Origin: Struthio camelus
Lineage: Eukaryota; Chordata; Aves; Struthioniformes; Struthionidae
DNA: 64,000 nucleotides
Reading direction: 5' to 3'
Assembly (NCBI RefSeq): GCF_040807025.1
Contig: NC_090954.1
Span: forward strand, 13,161,501 to 13,225,500
Part shown: piece after piece, positions 1 through 13,900 of the stretch
Numbering within the stretch: the stretch's first letter is position 1
How the letters are laid out: each line of letters begins with the position of its first letter
Program-made: the position numbers and the translations under genes
Notes under the pieces: model-generated
The model's input: only the letters and a program-made list of their open reading frames with translations
Databases searched by the model: none
What the model was told of the DNA's origin: nothing

Positions 1-1881
1 CTGGCCAAACTCCAGCAGAAGAAGGAAGTGTACAGAATGTGGAAAAGGGGACAGGCCACTTGGGAGGAATACAGGGACGTTGTCAGAGCGTGCAGGGATG
101 CGACAAGGAAGGCTAAGGCCCAGTTGGAATTAAATCTGGCAAGGGATGTCAAGGACAACAAGAAGGCCTTCTTCAAATACATCAATAGCAAAAGGAAGAC
201 TAGGGAAAACGTGGGCCCGCTGCTGAAAGGGGCGGGTGCCCTGGTGACAAAGGATACAGAGAAGGCAGAGTTATTGAATGCCTTCTTTGCTTCTGTCTTC
301 ACTGCTAAGGCCAGTCCTCAGGAATTCCAGACCTTGGAGACAAGAGAGGAAGGCTGGAGAAAGGAAGACTCTCCCTTGGTTGAGGAGGATCGGGTTAGAG
401 ATCTTTTGTCCAAACTTGACATCCACAAATCCATGGGCCCCGATGGTATGCACCCACGAGTGCTGAGGGAGCTGGCGGATGTTATCGCTAGGCCTCTCTC
501 CATCATCTTTGAAAGGTCCTGGAGATCAGGAGAGGTGCCTGAGGACTGGAAGAAAGCCAATGTCACGCCAGTCTTCAAAAAGGGCAAGAAGGAGGAGCCA
601 GGAAACTATAGGCCTGTCAGCCTCACCTCCATCCCGGGAAAGGTGATGGAACAGCTCATCCTGGAGGTCATCACTAAGCATCTGGAGGACAAGAAGGTGA
701 TCAGGTGTAGTCAGCATGGATTCACCAAAGGGAAATCATGCTTGACCAATCTGATAGCCTTCTATGACAGAATGACTGGCTGGGTAGATGAGGGCAGAGC
801 AGTGGATGTTGTCTTTCTGGACTTCAGCAAGGCTTTTGACACTGTCTCCCATCACATCCTCCTAGGTAAGCTCAGGAAGTGTGGGCTAGATGAGTGGACA
901 GTGAGGTGGCTTGAGAACTGGCTGGATGGCCGAGCGCAGAGGGTTGTGGTGAATGGCGCAGAGTCAAGTTGGAGGCCTGTGGCTAGTGGTGTCCCCCAGG
1001 GGTCAGTCCTGGGCCCAGTCTTGTTCAATATATTCATCAATGACCTGGAGGAAGGGACAGAGTGCACCCTCAGCAAGTTTGCTGATGATACTAAACTGGG
1101 GGGAGTGGCTGACACACCAGAAGACTGTGCTGCCATTCAGAGGGACCTGGACAGGCTGGAGAGGTGGGCGGAGAGGAACCTCATGAAGTTCAACAAAGGC
1201 AAGTGCAAGGTCCTGCACCTAGGCAGGAATAATCCCATGCACCAGTACAGGCTGGGGACTGACCTGTTGGAAAGTAGCTCTGCCGAGAAGGACCTGGGAG
1301 TGCTGGTGGACACCAAGTTAAACATGAGCCAGCAGTGTGCCCTTGTGGCCAAGAAGGCCAATGGGATCCTAGGGTGCATTAGGCAGAGTGTTGCCAGCAG
1401 GTCGAGGGAGGTGATCCTGCCCCTCTATTCAGCCCTGGTGAGGCCTCACCTGGAGTACTGTGTCCAGTTCTGGGCTCCCCAGTACAAGAGAGACATGGCA
1501 CTCCTGGAGAGAGTCCAGCGGAGGGCTACCAAGATGATTAGAGGGCTGGAGCATCTCTCCTATGAAGAAAGACTGCAAGAGCTGGGCCTGTTCAGCCTGG
1601 AGAAGAGAAGATTGAGAGGGGATCTCATCAACGTGTACAAGTATCTGAAGGGGGAGTGTCAAGAGGATGAGGCCAGCCTCTTCTCCGTGGTGCCCAGCAA
1701 CAGGACAAGAGGCAATGGGCAGAAACTGAACCACAGGAAGTTCCATCTGAACCTGAGAAAAAACTTCTTCACTGTGAGGGTGACAGAGCATTGGAACAGG
1801 TTGCCCAGAGGGGTGGTGGAGTCTCCTTCGCTGGAGATATTCAAAACCCGTCTGGATGTGATCCTGGGCAATATGCTCTAG
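1..1881 (+). CDS. CR1 ORF2 reverse transcriptase, C-terminal part, open frame
   Basis: 626 codons without a stop from the first base of the window to TAG at 1879-1881; the true start is upstream of the window, so no start codon is assigned. It encodes a non-LTR reverse transcriptase that copies element RNA at the insertion site. Visible motifs are the MGPDGMHP block near 433-456, NYRPVSLTS near 604-630, motif A LDFSKAFD (817-840, catalytic Asp codons near 820 and 838), motif [12 protein letters not shown] (985-1017) and the catalytic FADD box (1078-1089). The C-terminal thumb-like region has the HLEYCVQFW and VQRRATKMI blocks typical of CR1/Jockey-group enzymes. All catalytic residues seen are intact. 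The endonuclease domain would be upstream. Family assignment is certain; whether the copy is competent is unknown. Confidence 0.93.
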   Translation: MAKLQQKKEVYRMWKRGQATWEEYRDVVRACRDATRKAKAQLELNLARDVKDNKKAFFKYINSKRKTRENVGPLLKGAGALVTKDTEKAELLNAFFASVFTAKASPQEFQTLETREEGWRKEDSPLVEEDRVRDLLSKLDIHKSMGPDGMHPRVLRELADVIARPLSIIFERSWRSGEVPEDWKKANVTPVFKKGKKEEPGNYRPVSLTSIPGKVMEQLILEVITKHLEDKKVIRCSQHGFTKGKSCLTNLIAFYDRMTGWVDEGRAVDVVFLDFSKAFDTVSHHILLGKLRKCGLDEWTVRWLENWLDGRAQRVVVNGAESSWRPVASGVPQGSVLGPVLFNIFINDLEEGTECTLSKFADDTKLGGVADTPEDCAAIQRDLDRLERWAERNLMKFNKGKCKVLHLGRNNPMHQYRLGTDLLESSSAEKDLGVLVDTKLNMSQQCALVAKKANGILGCIRQSVASRSREVILPLYSALVRPHLEYCVQFWAPQYKRDMALLERVQRRATKMIRGLEHLSYEERLQELGLFSLEKRRLRGDLINVYKYLKGECQEDEASLFSVVPSNRTRGNGQKLNHRKFHLNLRKNFFTVRVTEHWNRLPRGVVESPSLEIFKTRLDVILGNML

Positions 1882-1944
1882 GTGACCCTGCTTGAGCAGG
1901 GAGGTTGGACTAGATGATCTCCAGAGGTCCCTTCCAACCTAAAC

Positions 1945-1973
1945 GATTCTGTGATTCTGTGATTCTGTGATTC
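1945..1973 (+). repeat. CR1 3'-terminal octamer repeat (attctgtg)n
   Basis: About 3.6 tandem copies of the octamer attctgtg close the CR1 element. In CR1 this tail is thought to be the site recognised by the element's own reverse transcriptase when it primes. The sequence after it (from about 1974) shows no CR1 similarity, so it fixes the element boundary. Confidence 0.9.
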
Positions 1974-4900
1974 AAGTCACACCCAGCCAAATACAGAGCC
2001 TGGGTGGCACCTCCAAGTGTGGGTCTGTGTGGAGTAACACACTGCCCATGCCAAGCGAGGGTGGGCTTGTTACCTCTGGTCCGTGGCCACATACATAGCT
2101 GCTAGTGCTGCCCTTTCTCTGAGCACTCCCAGGTGCCCGCCACTGCTTCCCACAGCAGGAGACCGCAATGCACACGCAGAACAGTCCTGGAAGAGCCTCA
2201 CCTGGGTAGAAAGCAGGAGCAAGCGTTTGTGCCCTGCACTTCACAGGATCCCTTAAACGGAAGGAAGATACCTGGAAAAGTGACACCGAGCAGGGACATA
2301 CCAAGGGGCCACAAAAATCTTGACTACATCAAGGAGGAGCACAGGGAAGTAGAGGGACGCAAAATAAAATTACCACATGGCTGGTTCAGAGGGAGGTACG
2401 TTCCCCACATAACAAAGAGTTATGCTAGGGAATGCCTCGCCATAGGACACCAAGGATGCCTGGAGTCTTGGGGTTCAAACAGGGACTGTACCAATCCATG
2501 TGACACCAATGGGGAAATATCACTATTTCCTTGCCCAATTCATTCACCATTTGTTTACCCTATTTGATGACTGGCCATAAGGCTACTCTGACTTGATAGG
2601 GATATCTTTATGTCCTTAGATGCAAACTGCCAAGTGCAGAATCTTGTCTCAGCCTCTCCCTTCCAACTCCCAACTAAGCACATTCACTGGACGCGGCCAT
2701 CAAACCAACTTCTATGGGTACCCTAAAATAGCCTTAGCCTCAGCTTTCAGTTCCCTTCTGCCAGGGCCCAGTGGTACAAAAACAATTTTTCTCCAAGTAA
2801 GTAATGCTCCCTGTGCTGCAGAGTGCACCAAAACAGAGAGGTTAAAAAGAGGGAGACTCACCAAGTAGCTTTCTTGTAAAACTGATATCACTGTCACAGC
2901 TTAGTCTTATTTTGGGAGTTCTTAGATTAGGTACTCTTAGCCACTCTTGGCCAGTTTACAACAAATTCAAACCATGGCAAATTGAGAATGCAACTGAGAG
3001 GGAATACAATGAAAGCTTGCTCCCTCCACTCAGAGTTGTAATGGAAGCCAAGACACCCTCATGCCTCTCAGAGATGACAGGTGAGCAGGCATAAAGGCCC
3101 CATACCAGGCTCCCCGCATGGAAAATCTCTTGCCTGTAGCTCCAGAGATCAGCCATGGGGATCAGTAGAGAGATCAGCTCAGCATCAGCTCAATGAAGAG
3201 CAAAACAGATATCCTCTCTGAGGTGGCCATGTCCCTGCTGACTGATGCATTAGCAGAGCACACACCACCAGGCTGGACACAAGCCAGGCGGCGTAACCCA
3301 GGCAGTCAGATGTGGGAAGGTGCTGGCTGCCCTCTACACTATAGGCCAGGAGGTCTGCAAGCCTACACAGGAGCAGCCTCTAAATTCAGTATGCTAAATC
3401 TCTACTTGACTCTTCTTTCTCTGCACCCTGAATCCCAACCATTGCATTGCAACATAGCCCAGGGCCAAAGTGCTGGAGGAAGTTTTCACTGTCAGTACAA
3501 ATTCCCAGGCAGCATTCCCCCTCTCCTCTACTCCCATTCCCCTTCCGGCTCTCGGCAGGCAGGGCTGGGTAAGCCACTCCTGGGTGATTCATTCCCCACT
3601 AGGTAGAAACGTTTTCTTGGGTACACACAGCTGGGCACAGGAAAGAGGCACAAGGCCTGTGATCAGAGCTGAATCACTGCGCCCCAAATGAGCTCCTGCA
3701 AGTAGGGACACAGCTCCGACAGAGGTCGTGGCAAGGTAACTGTTGCAACAGTACAATGTGTGACTCATCAGCAGAGAAAAAATGCAATTTTGTGTAGGAA
3801 TGGGGAATGCAAAGAGGAGAGCAACCTGCCAGGGCATGGACTTGGGGTGCAAGTCACGGAAACACCTAGCTCACCTAGGTGAAGGGGAAAGCAAACTTCT
3901 GCAGAGCAATGAGAAAGCCTGGGGGACGGCATTCAGAAAGCAAGCCTGCCCAGGGAATGACGGGCACTGAAACGCTCATCACACAGACAAAGCTAGTGCA
4001 CCATGAGGGCATGTGTCCCAGCTGAGTTCAACCAGAAAAGATCCTCCTCCCGTCAGAGTGCCAGGAGCACATGGGGAATTTTCTGCTTCTCTTTTAGAAT
4101 GGGAGGATCTACCCACATAAATCCCCATGCGAACAGGATGTTCACCCAAGGCTGTGGCTGGATGATGCCAGAGTTCCTCTTGCTAAACCTGCCTGGTGCC
4201 TGGGAGCCAGGCTCTGGCAGAGAGGTGCACCCCTGCCAGAGGGGGCCATGGCGATGACAGCAATTGGCGGCGCTGGTGGGGCTGCAGGTGAACAGACTGC
4301 TTGCACCTTCCTGTCCCTTCCCCTCCACAGCTGCTGTGGCAGGATAGGCAGGAGCTGCACCCTGGGGTTGCACCTGCCCCCAGGAAGGAGCAAGCATCCC
4401 CTGTGCCCAGATGCCTCCATGGGCACTGCTTTGGCTAACACCAGGCTCCTGCACTGCATCTGCCCCACAAGATAACAGGCTTTTTCTAAAACCCATGTTC
4501 TTTTTGCTTGTCCCTGAAGGCAAGGCAGCCTTGAACAGCATTTCCATTTTGTGTTGCAACAAGACACAATCTCCCTGAACTCAACTGTCCCAAGAGCTTT
4601 GCCAGGAGGCGCATGGGAAAATGGGCAGAAGTTCTCTGTAAGGTACCAGGGCTTTCCTGAGCCCTGCTGGGAAGTGCATCCCATGTCCCTAGTCTGGGGC
4701 ACTGCCTGGTCCTGACTTCCAGCTGGATACAGCTGAGGGGAAGGTTTCGGCTGGAAGCACCGATGGTGAGATGACAACAGTCATGAGGAAAGCTGGCAGG
4801 GCTTCCTCCCGCTCCCCTCTGAGCCAGCTGGATTTCTTCCCAGGGACTGTAGAGGAAGAGAAACAGGGTGCCCATTAACCATTTACACTTAGGCTAACAG

Positions 4901-7900
4901 CAAGGGCTCCCTTGTCTCCCTCTAGTGACTGCAACCCCAGGAGCCTCCTTACTGCTTTCAGGCTAATTGGACTGCTTCATTAGCTCAAGTTGTAACTCCC
5001 CAAGTTCCTGGGGCCCTAGGCTCTATTCTCAGAGGACAGAGCCTGTCGTGTTCACAGAGCAGTCAAGCAGGAGTCTCCCCCAACCAGTGGGAGTGCTCAT
5101 TTGAATGGCAGCAGCACGTCAGAGCCAGGGTACAGAGCCAGAGTCCTGTTGTGCAAGAGGCTGTGCAAAATGGAGAACAAAAAAAAATAAACCAGGCGCA
5201 TCTCCACTGGGAATTTCTAAAAAATCATCACCCTTTGGGATGCAAAGCAGCCAAGCCTGGAAAGCAGCTAAGCATCGTTATTAAATAAATTAATTAGTTC
5301 AGCAGAGCCCGCCAAGTACTGAACACTTTCCACTTCCAAACAGGTAAATGAATCCGTGGGAACAGAGGCTGTTCCACACTTGCCAGTCAGTGCAAGCTGC
5401 GTTTTCATGGTAATACACTTTCTGCAGCTCTGCCCCTGCAAGTGGTGCACCAGGGTGTTGCGTGTTCCCCTGGAGGGGCAGAAGGGACAACAGTGCCTGG
5501 GGACATGGCAGCCTCCCTGCAGCCTGGCCCTGGAGAAGGGGCTCACTGCAAAGGGAGGCCTTTGCTCTGCACAGCCCTGAGCTGCCTCCACAGAGGCGCA
5601 GGAGCTGGGAGCAGCAGCTTTGGAGATGTGGTTTGGGGATAACCGCGAACAGGGGTGGGAGGGCCAGACATGCCATGCTTGGAGGGCTGTGTGTTAAGCC
5701 CGAGCACACAGCCCTGCACTTTGTAGCGCCAACTACTTCCATAGGCAGGCAAGATGCCTTTGATCCCCTCCCCAGCCCTATCTCATTGCCTTTAAAAACC
5801 AACTTTCATCACCCTGGGGTCTGGCAGGAGCAGGCTAAGTAAACTCTCCTCTCCCGCCCCAATTACAGCCGTCAGACGACACTGGCAGGCACGAGTTAAG
5901 CAGGCAGCACGTGGGGCAGGCAACAGGAGGGAGCACACCGCTGGCCCTGCTCCCCTCCAGGAGCTGTAGGTGTGAGGTTGGCTTTGATCCCTAATTCAGA
6001 GGAAGCAGCCTTGAGCGAGGCTGTGGGTCAGAGCTTGGTGAGAGGAGACAAAGGGAAAGAAAAACAGGAGTGAGGCACCCAGCTGGGGAAGGAAGGGAGC
6101 AGGTGGCAGAGGTAAGAGGGGACTCTCCCTCCCTCCATTCTCCCTGCAGCACAGGTTCAGCTGCAGTGGCCTTTCCTAGGTCTCCCCTCCAGATGTTGTC
6201 CAGCAAAAGGAGTCTGAATCGCTTTCATCCCTGCTAAAAGTGTGGGCATTTCAGGGAGTCTTTAGAAAACACACTGGAAAAACCTACCGCTCCTTTAGCC
6301 TCCATTCCCAAGGCGAATATTCACCAGGGAAGAGGGAAGCTAGACCACTGTTGTAAGAGGAAGTTCACAATTACAGCACAAGTTATTACTGGAAAATAAA
6401 ATTCCCTGGCATGTTGCAAGTAAAATCTAAATTCCCCAGGCTGGGGTACAAGACAGCCCACAGCATTCATTCCATGATCCATTTGAAAGAAAGAAAATGA
6501 GACGATATTTACGATGGCAGAGACAGATAAAGTTAGTAGGGGAAAAATTCCAGGAGGGCATTTCAAACAAAGAATATTGCATACAAAACTGCACAAGCTT
6601 TTCTTGCAAAAAAAACCTCCCCCCAGTGAGTAAGAGTGGCTGATGACTCCTGAAATTAAATCTCTGCACAACCCCCTCGTAATTCAAGCAGCAGTAGTGC
6701 AAGCAGCCCCAGAGAGTATTATCATATCTTCTCTTCCTCCTTATGGCCCCCTCCTGGCGCTATTCAGACTCTGAGACTCTTCAAATAGCCCTTGTGTTTA
6801 ATCTGCCAGTAAGGGTAGTTGCTCTGCTGGCGCTAGCTATGTCCTGGGCAAGGAGCAGCTTAGATCCAGCTGCTGCAGCACGGTGCAGGCCAGGGGCTCT
6901 GCCTCAGTCCCAGCTGTGCAGGACCAGGACTGACCTGCAGACGAGTTTTGTCATCCATCCTTTCTTTCCATCTGGCTATGGGGGATCAGTTAGGTCAATT
7001 CGTTACTCAATCTTGTCCCAAGTCCCAGTCCTGGGCCAAGCCAGGTCAAGCCACAGCTTCCCCCAAGAAGGTAGCCGTCAGACCAGAGCATGACCCATCT
7101 CTCCTGCGTGCTCCAGCCTGCCTGCACAGATGTTCTTGCCTGTGGAAACACACCACATGCCCTTTCCTCCCAGCCTCCTCTGGAGCCACAAAAAGCCCCA
7201 AGAGGTCCTCGACAGGCTGCAGAAACATCTCGTGTCACTCCACAGCTAAGCAATCAGTGCAAGGCCCAATTCACCCCTGACCCAGACTGGATTAGGCAGG
7301 GCTGCTGCCAGGCTCCTCTGTCAAGGGAAGACGATTATCCCTGCCAGGAGTCAAGGCTCTGAAAAGGGATATTGTTTCAAGGATGATTTGCTGTCCCTCC
7401 CTGCCCCCAGTCTGGAACTCCAATCTGGCCTTTTTGTGAGGCGCCCACTATGCTGTTGGTCAGCGATAAGATCATGAAAGGACAGTCAAAAGAAGAAGGG
7501 AACGAAAGCCAGGTAAGTCAGATGAACCCAGGCTCGTTCACTTTGCAGAAGTACTGAGCTCTGCCTGGGTGCTCAGCCCTGCTTGAGCTGAGCCAGGTGC
7601 TCCAGGTGTTTCACATTGATTTGAAGGCCTGGGATCATACATCCACCTTAGCAGACGTTGGCCTAAGGGCCCAGCCTTACTCTTAATGTTAATGAGATGT
7701 TAATTGACAGCAGTGGGAAAAAGGGGCCTTTCAAGAACATCCCAGAGCAGTAGATGCTCAGCTCTCTTCTCAGGCCAAACCGTGGCTTTAGGGCCCGTCT
7801 GTACTCACTGCTGAAGGCAAGTGGTTGCGATCCCTCTCTCCCCCCTTCCCTGCCCACTTTGGCTTGTGATATGCTGGCAGCAGACAGCTTTGAAATGGTG

Positions 7901-10900
7901 ATCTCAGACTCTGCAGGAGCTTGATTTGGGAACATGATACCTTCCAGACAGCACAGAAAGCCCACACTTCATTTCAGCAAGTCTGAGGACTATTACACTA
8001 TCCTAGTCTCCTTATAAACTCACTTCCCATGCCCAAGCCCTAGCACAGCTTTGCTGGGCCATGAGGGGCAGGACAGAAGCTAGTCTCCATCTGTTTTCAG
8101 AGAGTAACCTGTCTGGTGGGGTTGCAATCTGATTTCAGGTGTTCTACCAGAGTCTCCCAAATGCCTCATCCCAAACACAGTCCTAAGGGCTGTTTAGCCA
8201 CCAGCCTTACCCAGGACAATATAATAGCTTAAAACTGCTTTTACATGCATGTTCCAACTGCAGAGCTTCCTTCCTACTCCTCTTTGCCCTGAGAGATGCC
8301 CGTGCCTCTCACTCACAGCACAGCACAGCACTTTCCTCTACCCCTCAGGACCACCGAGATGGACCTGCCCCTCACCTAGTCTTCCCCCTGCTCCAAAGCC
8401 ACCCTTTCAGCCCCTGTCTTTTTTTCTACACAGAAACACTCTCAGAAAGGTGATGAACAGCCTCCCCCTGCCCAGCTCTCCTTTAGCTTCTCTCTGCCAA
8501 GGCCCTCAACAGCCAGCAGCCTCCTGGCCTCCCTCCTTTTTATCTGGCAGCAATCACCCCCACCTGCACCAGGGACAGCACCATTTCCTGTAACCCTTTC
8601 TCAGCCAGTACAGTCCCTACTAAGAGGCAATGCGGGCCCACATTAGCACAGCATATATAAATCTGACCTCTAACCTTTGGAAACTCAAAAATTGGCTTTG
8701 GAGATAAACCAGCCTTCCAGGTTCACTTTCAAAGCTAAACCCAGAACTAGTTGCTCATGATGGAGAAAAGACGTTTTGCAAAAAACATGGTCTGCCACTG
8801 CAGCATTTCAGCTCTGTTATAAAAAAATCCCTCTTGTTTACAGGCTCACTAGTTGATACTGTCAGTGTACCAGGAAGGTATGTCAAATGTGTAGTCAAGC
8901 AAGGGGGGGAGAGAGCAGCTTCAGGGCAGAGCAAAGCCTCCGTCAGAGCTGGAAAAGCACTTGGGAGGGTTCTCATCTGCTAAGCAAGGAAGAGTTCTCA
9001 GGGCCATGCTCCTGATACCTATCGGTAGCCAGTGGTCTAAGTGGCTCAAGCTCCTGGGCACTGGGGCTTACCCTGTCCTGTTGGGAACTGCACATCAGAA
9101 ACACTAGGCAGAGGAGTCACGTTCACTTTCTGTGCTACATCCAAAACTCACGGATGGAGCAGCACGCCAGAACCACCCATCATATTTCACTTTTTTCCTT
9201 TAGTCTTTGCTGTAAGCCTTTAATGAATTAAGTAGAGCAATTAAGCAGATTTTTTTTTAAAGGTAGCTCACATTAAAATGGAGATGGGTATTTTTGTTGT
9301 TCAAGTGCTTAAGATGATAATTAATGCAAAGCCCCTCAGCTTTAGGTATTCTCCACACCTCTCACCCAGCCTTTTTTCGGTTTATCTTTCTGGCAGACTG
9401 CCTCTCATACTTATTCTAATGAAGGTTGACCCTTCCTCTTTCTCACACTATACCTAAACATCATGAGACAGAGGGAGGAGGGGCAGGACAAAATCCCCAA
9501 CCCAACCTCAATGGTGCAGAGCCCCCATCATAGCAGAAAACTGAGAAATCCTCTTCCTGGGACAATTTAGAGAGCACTCCAACCTCGGGGCAGGGTCAGT
9601 GTCTCAAGCCTCCCATGGCAGCAGGGCCATGTTGCCTGGTGTCACAAGCAATGAAGAGATGCCTGCTGGCTTCATCCAGCTCCCATGCTTGGCCTCACTG
9701 CATGTTTCTTTCACAGCTTTGAGGCAAATCAGGAAAGCTGTATTTAGAGAGGATGCTGATGAGACACTTGTCTTGCTGTCTGGTAACGTATCTAGCCTTT
9801 ATCCGAAGTGGCTGAGCTGATTCCTTGCGCCCAGCTCATTGGGGAAGAATTTGCTAGGCAAGGTGACAAGGTAAGGCTCTTCACCAACCCTGACAAAACA
9901 GAGGCTTCAGCTTTGTGAAGGGAGCTGGGCAGGCTCACTTTCCCAGATCAGCCCTCTGTTAGCCTGTGTCCTCTGGCCCCACAAAACCTCCTCATCCTTG
10001 GACCCATTCTCCATCCCTCTGCTACCCCGTCACCCAGCTACTCCCCATTTGGCTTTAAATATTTGTAAGTATAGATGAACACCTCTTGCCTCAGTTTTCT
10101 TACCTATGAAAAAGAGGTTATCAGATCCCCCTGCATCCGTCTGAGAACATAGGCACTGGGAGATATCAGACATCAGAGCCATGGGCCCAAGTTAACACTG
10201 AGAGGTGCCCTGCTTCTGCTCTCACCATAAGTGTTCAACCCTTCACCAAGAAGACTGCCAGCCCTACAGATGTCCGTGCTTCTCCCCAGCACTGATGGAA
10301 GGAGCTCAGCACTGCTAAAACCCAGCAGAACACGCCCAAGAGCAGACCACCTGAACACTTAGGCAAAGTGTTTCAACAGGGGGGAAAGTCATACCTGTAA
10401 ACTCCCACAGGCAGTTAGCAAATACAGCTCTTTTGCAAAAGAAGGGTCAGCCAGTGAATCCCAAATGGCCTGTCCCCACTGGGCTGCCTGGTATCCCACA
10501 GCACTAAGATTTGCTTCTTAGGTTCGGGAAACACCTCTGCAATTCAGATTTCTCTCACTCTTCTCTCTTCATTTTCAACTTCTTCCTGTTGTGATCAAAA
10601 TTCATTTCCTGTCACAAAAAGGGCTTAGTAAATGTTTTCTGACTCATCAAACTGGTCACACAGATCTTCTGCCTTCTCGGGGAACTGGGTCATCCTGTTC
10701 ATGGGTGCAACAGCCACCCCCAGCTGAGGGCTGAGCAAAGCTGATCCCATTGAGAAAGACTCTCTGCCAGATGTGAGCAAGCCCACCACATCTGGATAGT
10801 AGTCAGCCATTTCGATTTTCTCTCTCAGCTGATGCCTTGTCCCAGAGCAGGACAGGCCGGGGAGATAACGTCCTTTCACCATTTCTGCAAAGCAGTCTAC

Positions 10901-13900
10901 CACCTCTTTGCCTGTAGGACCACAGCTTTGAAAGCTCAGACAGAAGGTAAGGACATCCCCAGAAGGTTAGCCTCTCTGTTGGAGGAGAAGTTTCTCCACT
11001 ACTCTTGGAAGGGATGTTTCTCTCCTCTCTTTTGATACCCTGTGAGAAATCAGTGGGAGTTTGGACAGTGGATTTGTTCAGCAGTACAAATTCAGAGATT
11101 TGGGCTGCTGGTAAGATGTTCATTGGGAGCTACCACTCTTTGAAACATGGCTAAGAGACCCTACTCTTCTCTATAACGACACACAAAGAGTGCTGCATAA
11201 GTTGCAAAGCCTGCAATCATCATGGCCAAACATAACAGTAAATAAAGCTGATGATGACCCTTGCTTGATTGTCCAGTTCAGCTAAAGCAAACACTTTTCC
11301 CCTTGGGCTGCTGTGCAAGATGCTTCAGAAATGAGGGAAACTGCTCCCACAATGTTCCTGGAAAATTTCAGGGACGCACCATCCATCAATACCAGCAAAA
11401 TATTTTGCAGTATGAGACAACAGCAACATCTCCTGCTACACTGGTACAAGCCCAGACACTGTGCTCTGGCTTCCTGTAAACAAGAGCTGTTTAGCTCTAA
11501 ATTTTTCTTTTGGCTCAGGCTCCCCTAGTTCAATGAGGATGGTATCAAGATAATCATCACATGGATTGTATTCCTAGTACAAAGCTCTGTTGCACAATGC
11601 CACCTCTTCATAATGCCCTCGGAGCAAGGAAGTTCCAGGCCTGCTTTCTCCGCCAGGCATGACTAGTCTTCAGTTCTCAGCACCAAGCTGAAAGAGAAGT
11701 GGTAGACAGTGGGGATCTGAAAGGGGAGCAAGAAAATCTGGGGCTGAAGTAATTGATTAATAGAGAAACATTAACAGACTGATCCGCCAAAGGAGAAGGG
11801 GGTCTGGATGAAGGATCTAGGCTGGAGTACAATAGAAAACTGTCCTCAAAGCAAGAGGTGAAGTCACTGTTCCTAGGGGAAAGAGTTGGTGCTCAAGAGG
11901 TTTTAAGGGCAGACAAGAACACAAGTTATTTCTCTACCTGAAAATTAATCCCCGTTTTAGAAGCGTTTCTGCTTGAGTCAGGCAAAATGGAGACCTCCAG
12001 GTTAAGCAAGAAAGCAGGCAGTCCCCTGCTCTGCCCATGCCTGATCTCCTCATGCCGATGCAATCGCTGACATGCAATCCAGTACATTGGACTTAAAGTT
12101 AAGCATCCAATCTAAGCTAGCTGTGTGGAGCCAATCCAGGGAGAAAGATGTCTCCTGGGAACAGCCCATTTCCCTCGGAGAGACACCTGAACTCATGGGG
12201 GTTGTAGTTTAACCTTTCACGCCCACTCTGCCTCCAGCTACATTGACTCTCTGTCCTCTTTCCCTATCCTCCAGTAAAGATTCAAATCATTTACCGTGTT
12301 CTCCCTGGACAAAAGCTGAACTGAAATTTGGCTTCTCACCCAGGGCAATGGAAACCCAGGTCACCTGTGTTAGTCCATCTACCAGAGCCCCAACTCTTTT
12401 CCCAGAAATGGAGACATGAGAAAATATCTGCTGGGGTCCTGCCTTAGGTGGAAACCAACGTGCCTTGCAGTGGGAGGCGGAGAGAAGGAGCACAAATGTA
12501 GGAGCTTCAGGAAGGCTTATGTTGGCCTCTGAAGTACCTGGTAGATGACAGCATGACCAGCTGAAGTCCCGTGAAGGACACCAGCTCTTTAACAATGAGT
12601 TAGGTTAAAGGATCTGTGATATAAGATGAACAGGCCATGTAGACAGTCTGGGAATATAAGGCCAGCAACACTAGCTCAGAAACTAAAAGAGAAACTTCCT
12701 GCCAAATCGGGAAGCAAGATGCCATTTCCCCCAAGCATGTCAGCAAAGACTTTGCCTTGTCCCCTGGAGTGCTCTGATGAAATCATCTTCTCAGGTTCGG
12801 TGGGCAGATTTGCTTGAGGTCACTTCCCTGCGCCTCACAGGGACGCGATAAACTCCTTTCCCTGTGCTCCTCTGACAGGCCACCCTGTGGAGACTGCAGT
12901 CACACACCACTCCGGATTCAGTCACCGCCACTGCAGCCAACGATGAGATCAGCCATCCGGCACGTGGTGGAGACCGATTGGCTTGAGATGAGCTAATGCT
13001 TGATCTGTGCAGAGGGGTAGAGGGGGGAGGAGAAAAGCACTCTGACTCACTAGCTCATCCCATGATGAGAGCCACAGTCCTACCTGTGCCTTCCTGGGAG
13101 GACAACGTGCAGGTTCGTGCCTCCCAGTGGGGCTCCATGTGGCACGGGTGAGGGAAATGGGGCTGAAGCACACCCTGGTGCTTTCTGCCAGCAGGTCTGC
13201 TGAGCCCTTCATTGCCTTCCCCGTGATACCAAACCTTCTCCTGGGGTCCTGCACAGCATCTTGCCCTGTCCCGTCAGGGTCCCATCTGTCTGTAGAGTGA
13301 TGACATCCCCTCCACGGGCTGGCATCCCAGCCTTCTGTTGTGCTGAGCTCCTGGCTCTGTCATGGTGCCAGCTGGCTTTGGAGGCAGGTGACTTCATCTC
13401 TTTTAAAGGGACAATGGATCTGTCAGCAGTGCCCTGTAGGACTCACTGCACCTCTACCTCACCGGTGAAGCCAAGCAGGGAAATATGGCACAGCAGCAGA
13501 TCTTAACCACCACAGGCAACCTGCAGAGGCTTGAATTCAAGTCCAGCACTGCCAACAGTCTTGTGTCCTTCAGCCTTTGTAAACCTTTGGGTTTGATCCA
13601 TCCCACACAATAGTCCTGTGCAACACTATACTGAGTGGAGGCCCAGTTCCAGTATGAGCTCTGTGGTGATGCCTTCTTGTGCTCACAAGGGCAGGAAATA
13701 CCCAGAGTTCAGCCTCAGAGGCCAAAGATGTCTTACTGGAGCCTGCACTGGATGTTGGGGAGACCAGAGGGAGCGGTTGACCAATGCTATGTGTGTATCA
13801 GTTTGTGTTGCTCCATCTCCTATCCCCAGAACAAAGTAGCAATCATCTCCCATCAGCTAGCATGAGTCAGACACACCCATCAATGAACTCCTCATGGACC

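Larger units (their letters stand above)
1..1973 (+). mobile_element. CR1 LINE retrotransposon, 3' part (5' side beyond window edge)
   Basis: Non-LTR retrotransposon of the chicken-repeat-1 family. The reverse-transcriptase frame fills almost the whole element and is followed by a short 3' tail of about 90 nt (1882-1973). The tail contains the CR1-typical stretch around 1911-1940 (tagatgatct, then cttccaacct) and ends in about 3.6 copies of the octamer attctgtg (1945-1973). This octamer tail is the hallmark of avian CR1 and marks the true 3' end. The element has no poly-A tail and no obvious target-site duplication, as usual for CR1. The 5' side, including any endonuclease domain, lies outside the window, so total length and 5' truncation cannot be judged. 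The open frame suggests a comparatively young copy. Confidence 0.95.

Noticed and set aside
4142..4777. 211-codon open frame on the minus strand
   Set aside because: Overlaps other open frames on the same and opposite strands, has no recognisable domain, and shows proline/serine/glycine-rich composition typical of GC-rich noncoding DNA.
10080..10140. Short MIR-like words (cctcagttttcttacctatg)
   Set aside because: The match is only about 30-60 nt long, too short to separate from chance by eye.
12195..12215. ggggttgtagttt, reverse complement similar to the ZNF143 site actacaattccc
   Set aside because: Only the actacaa half matches; without conservation or a nearby transcript it is not a supportable site.
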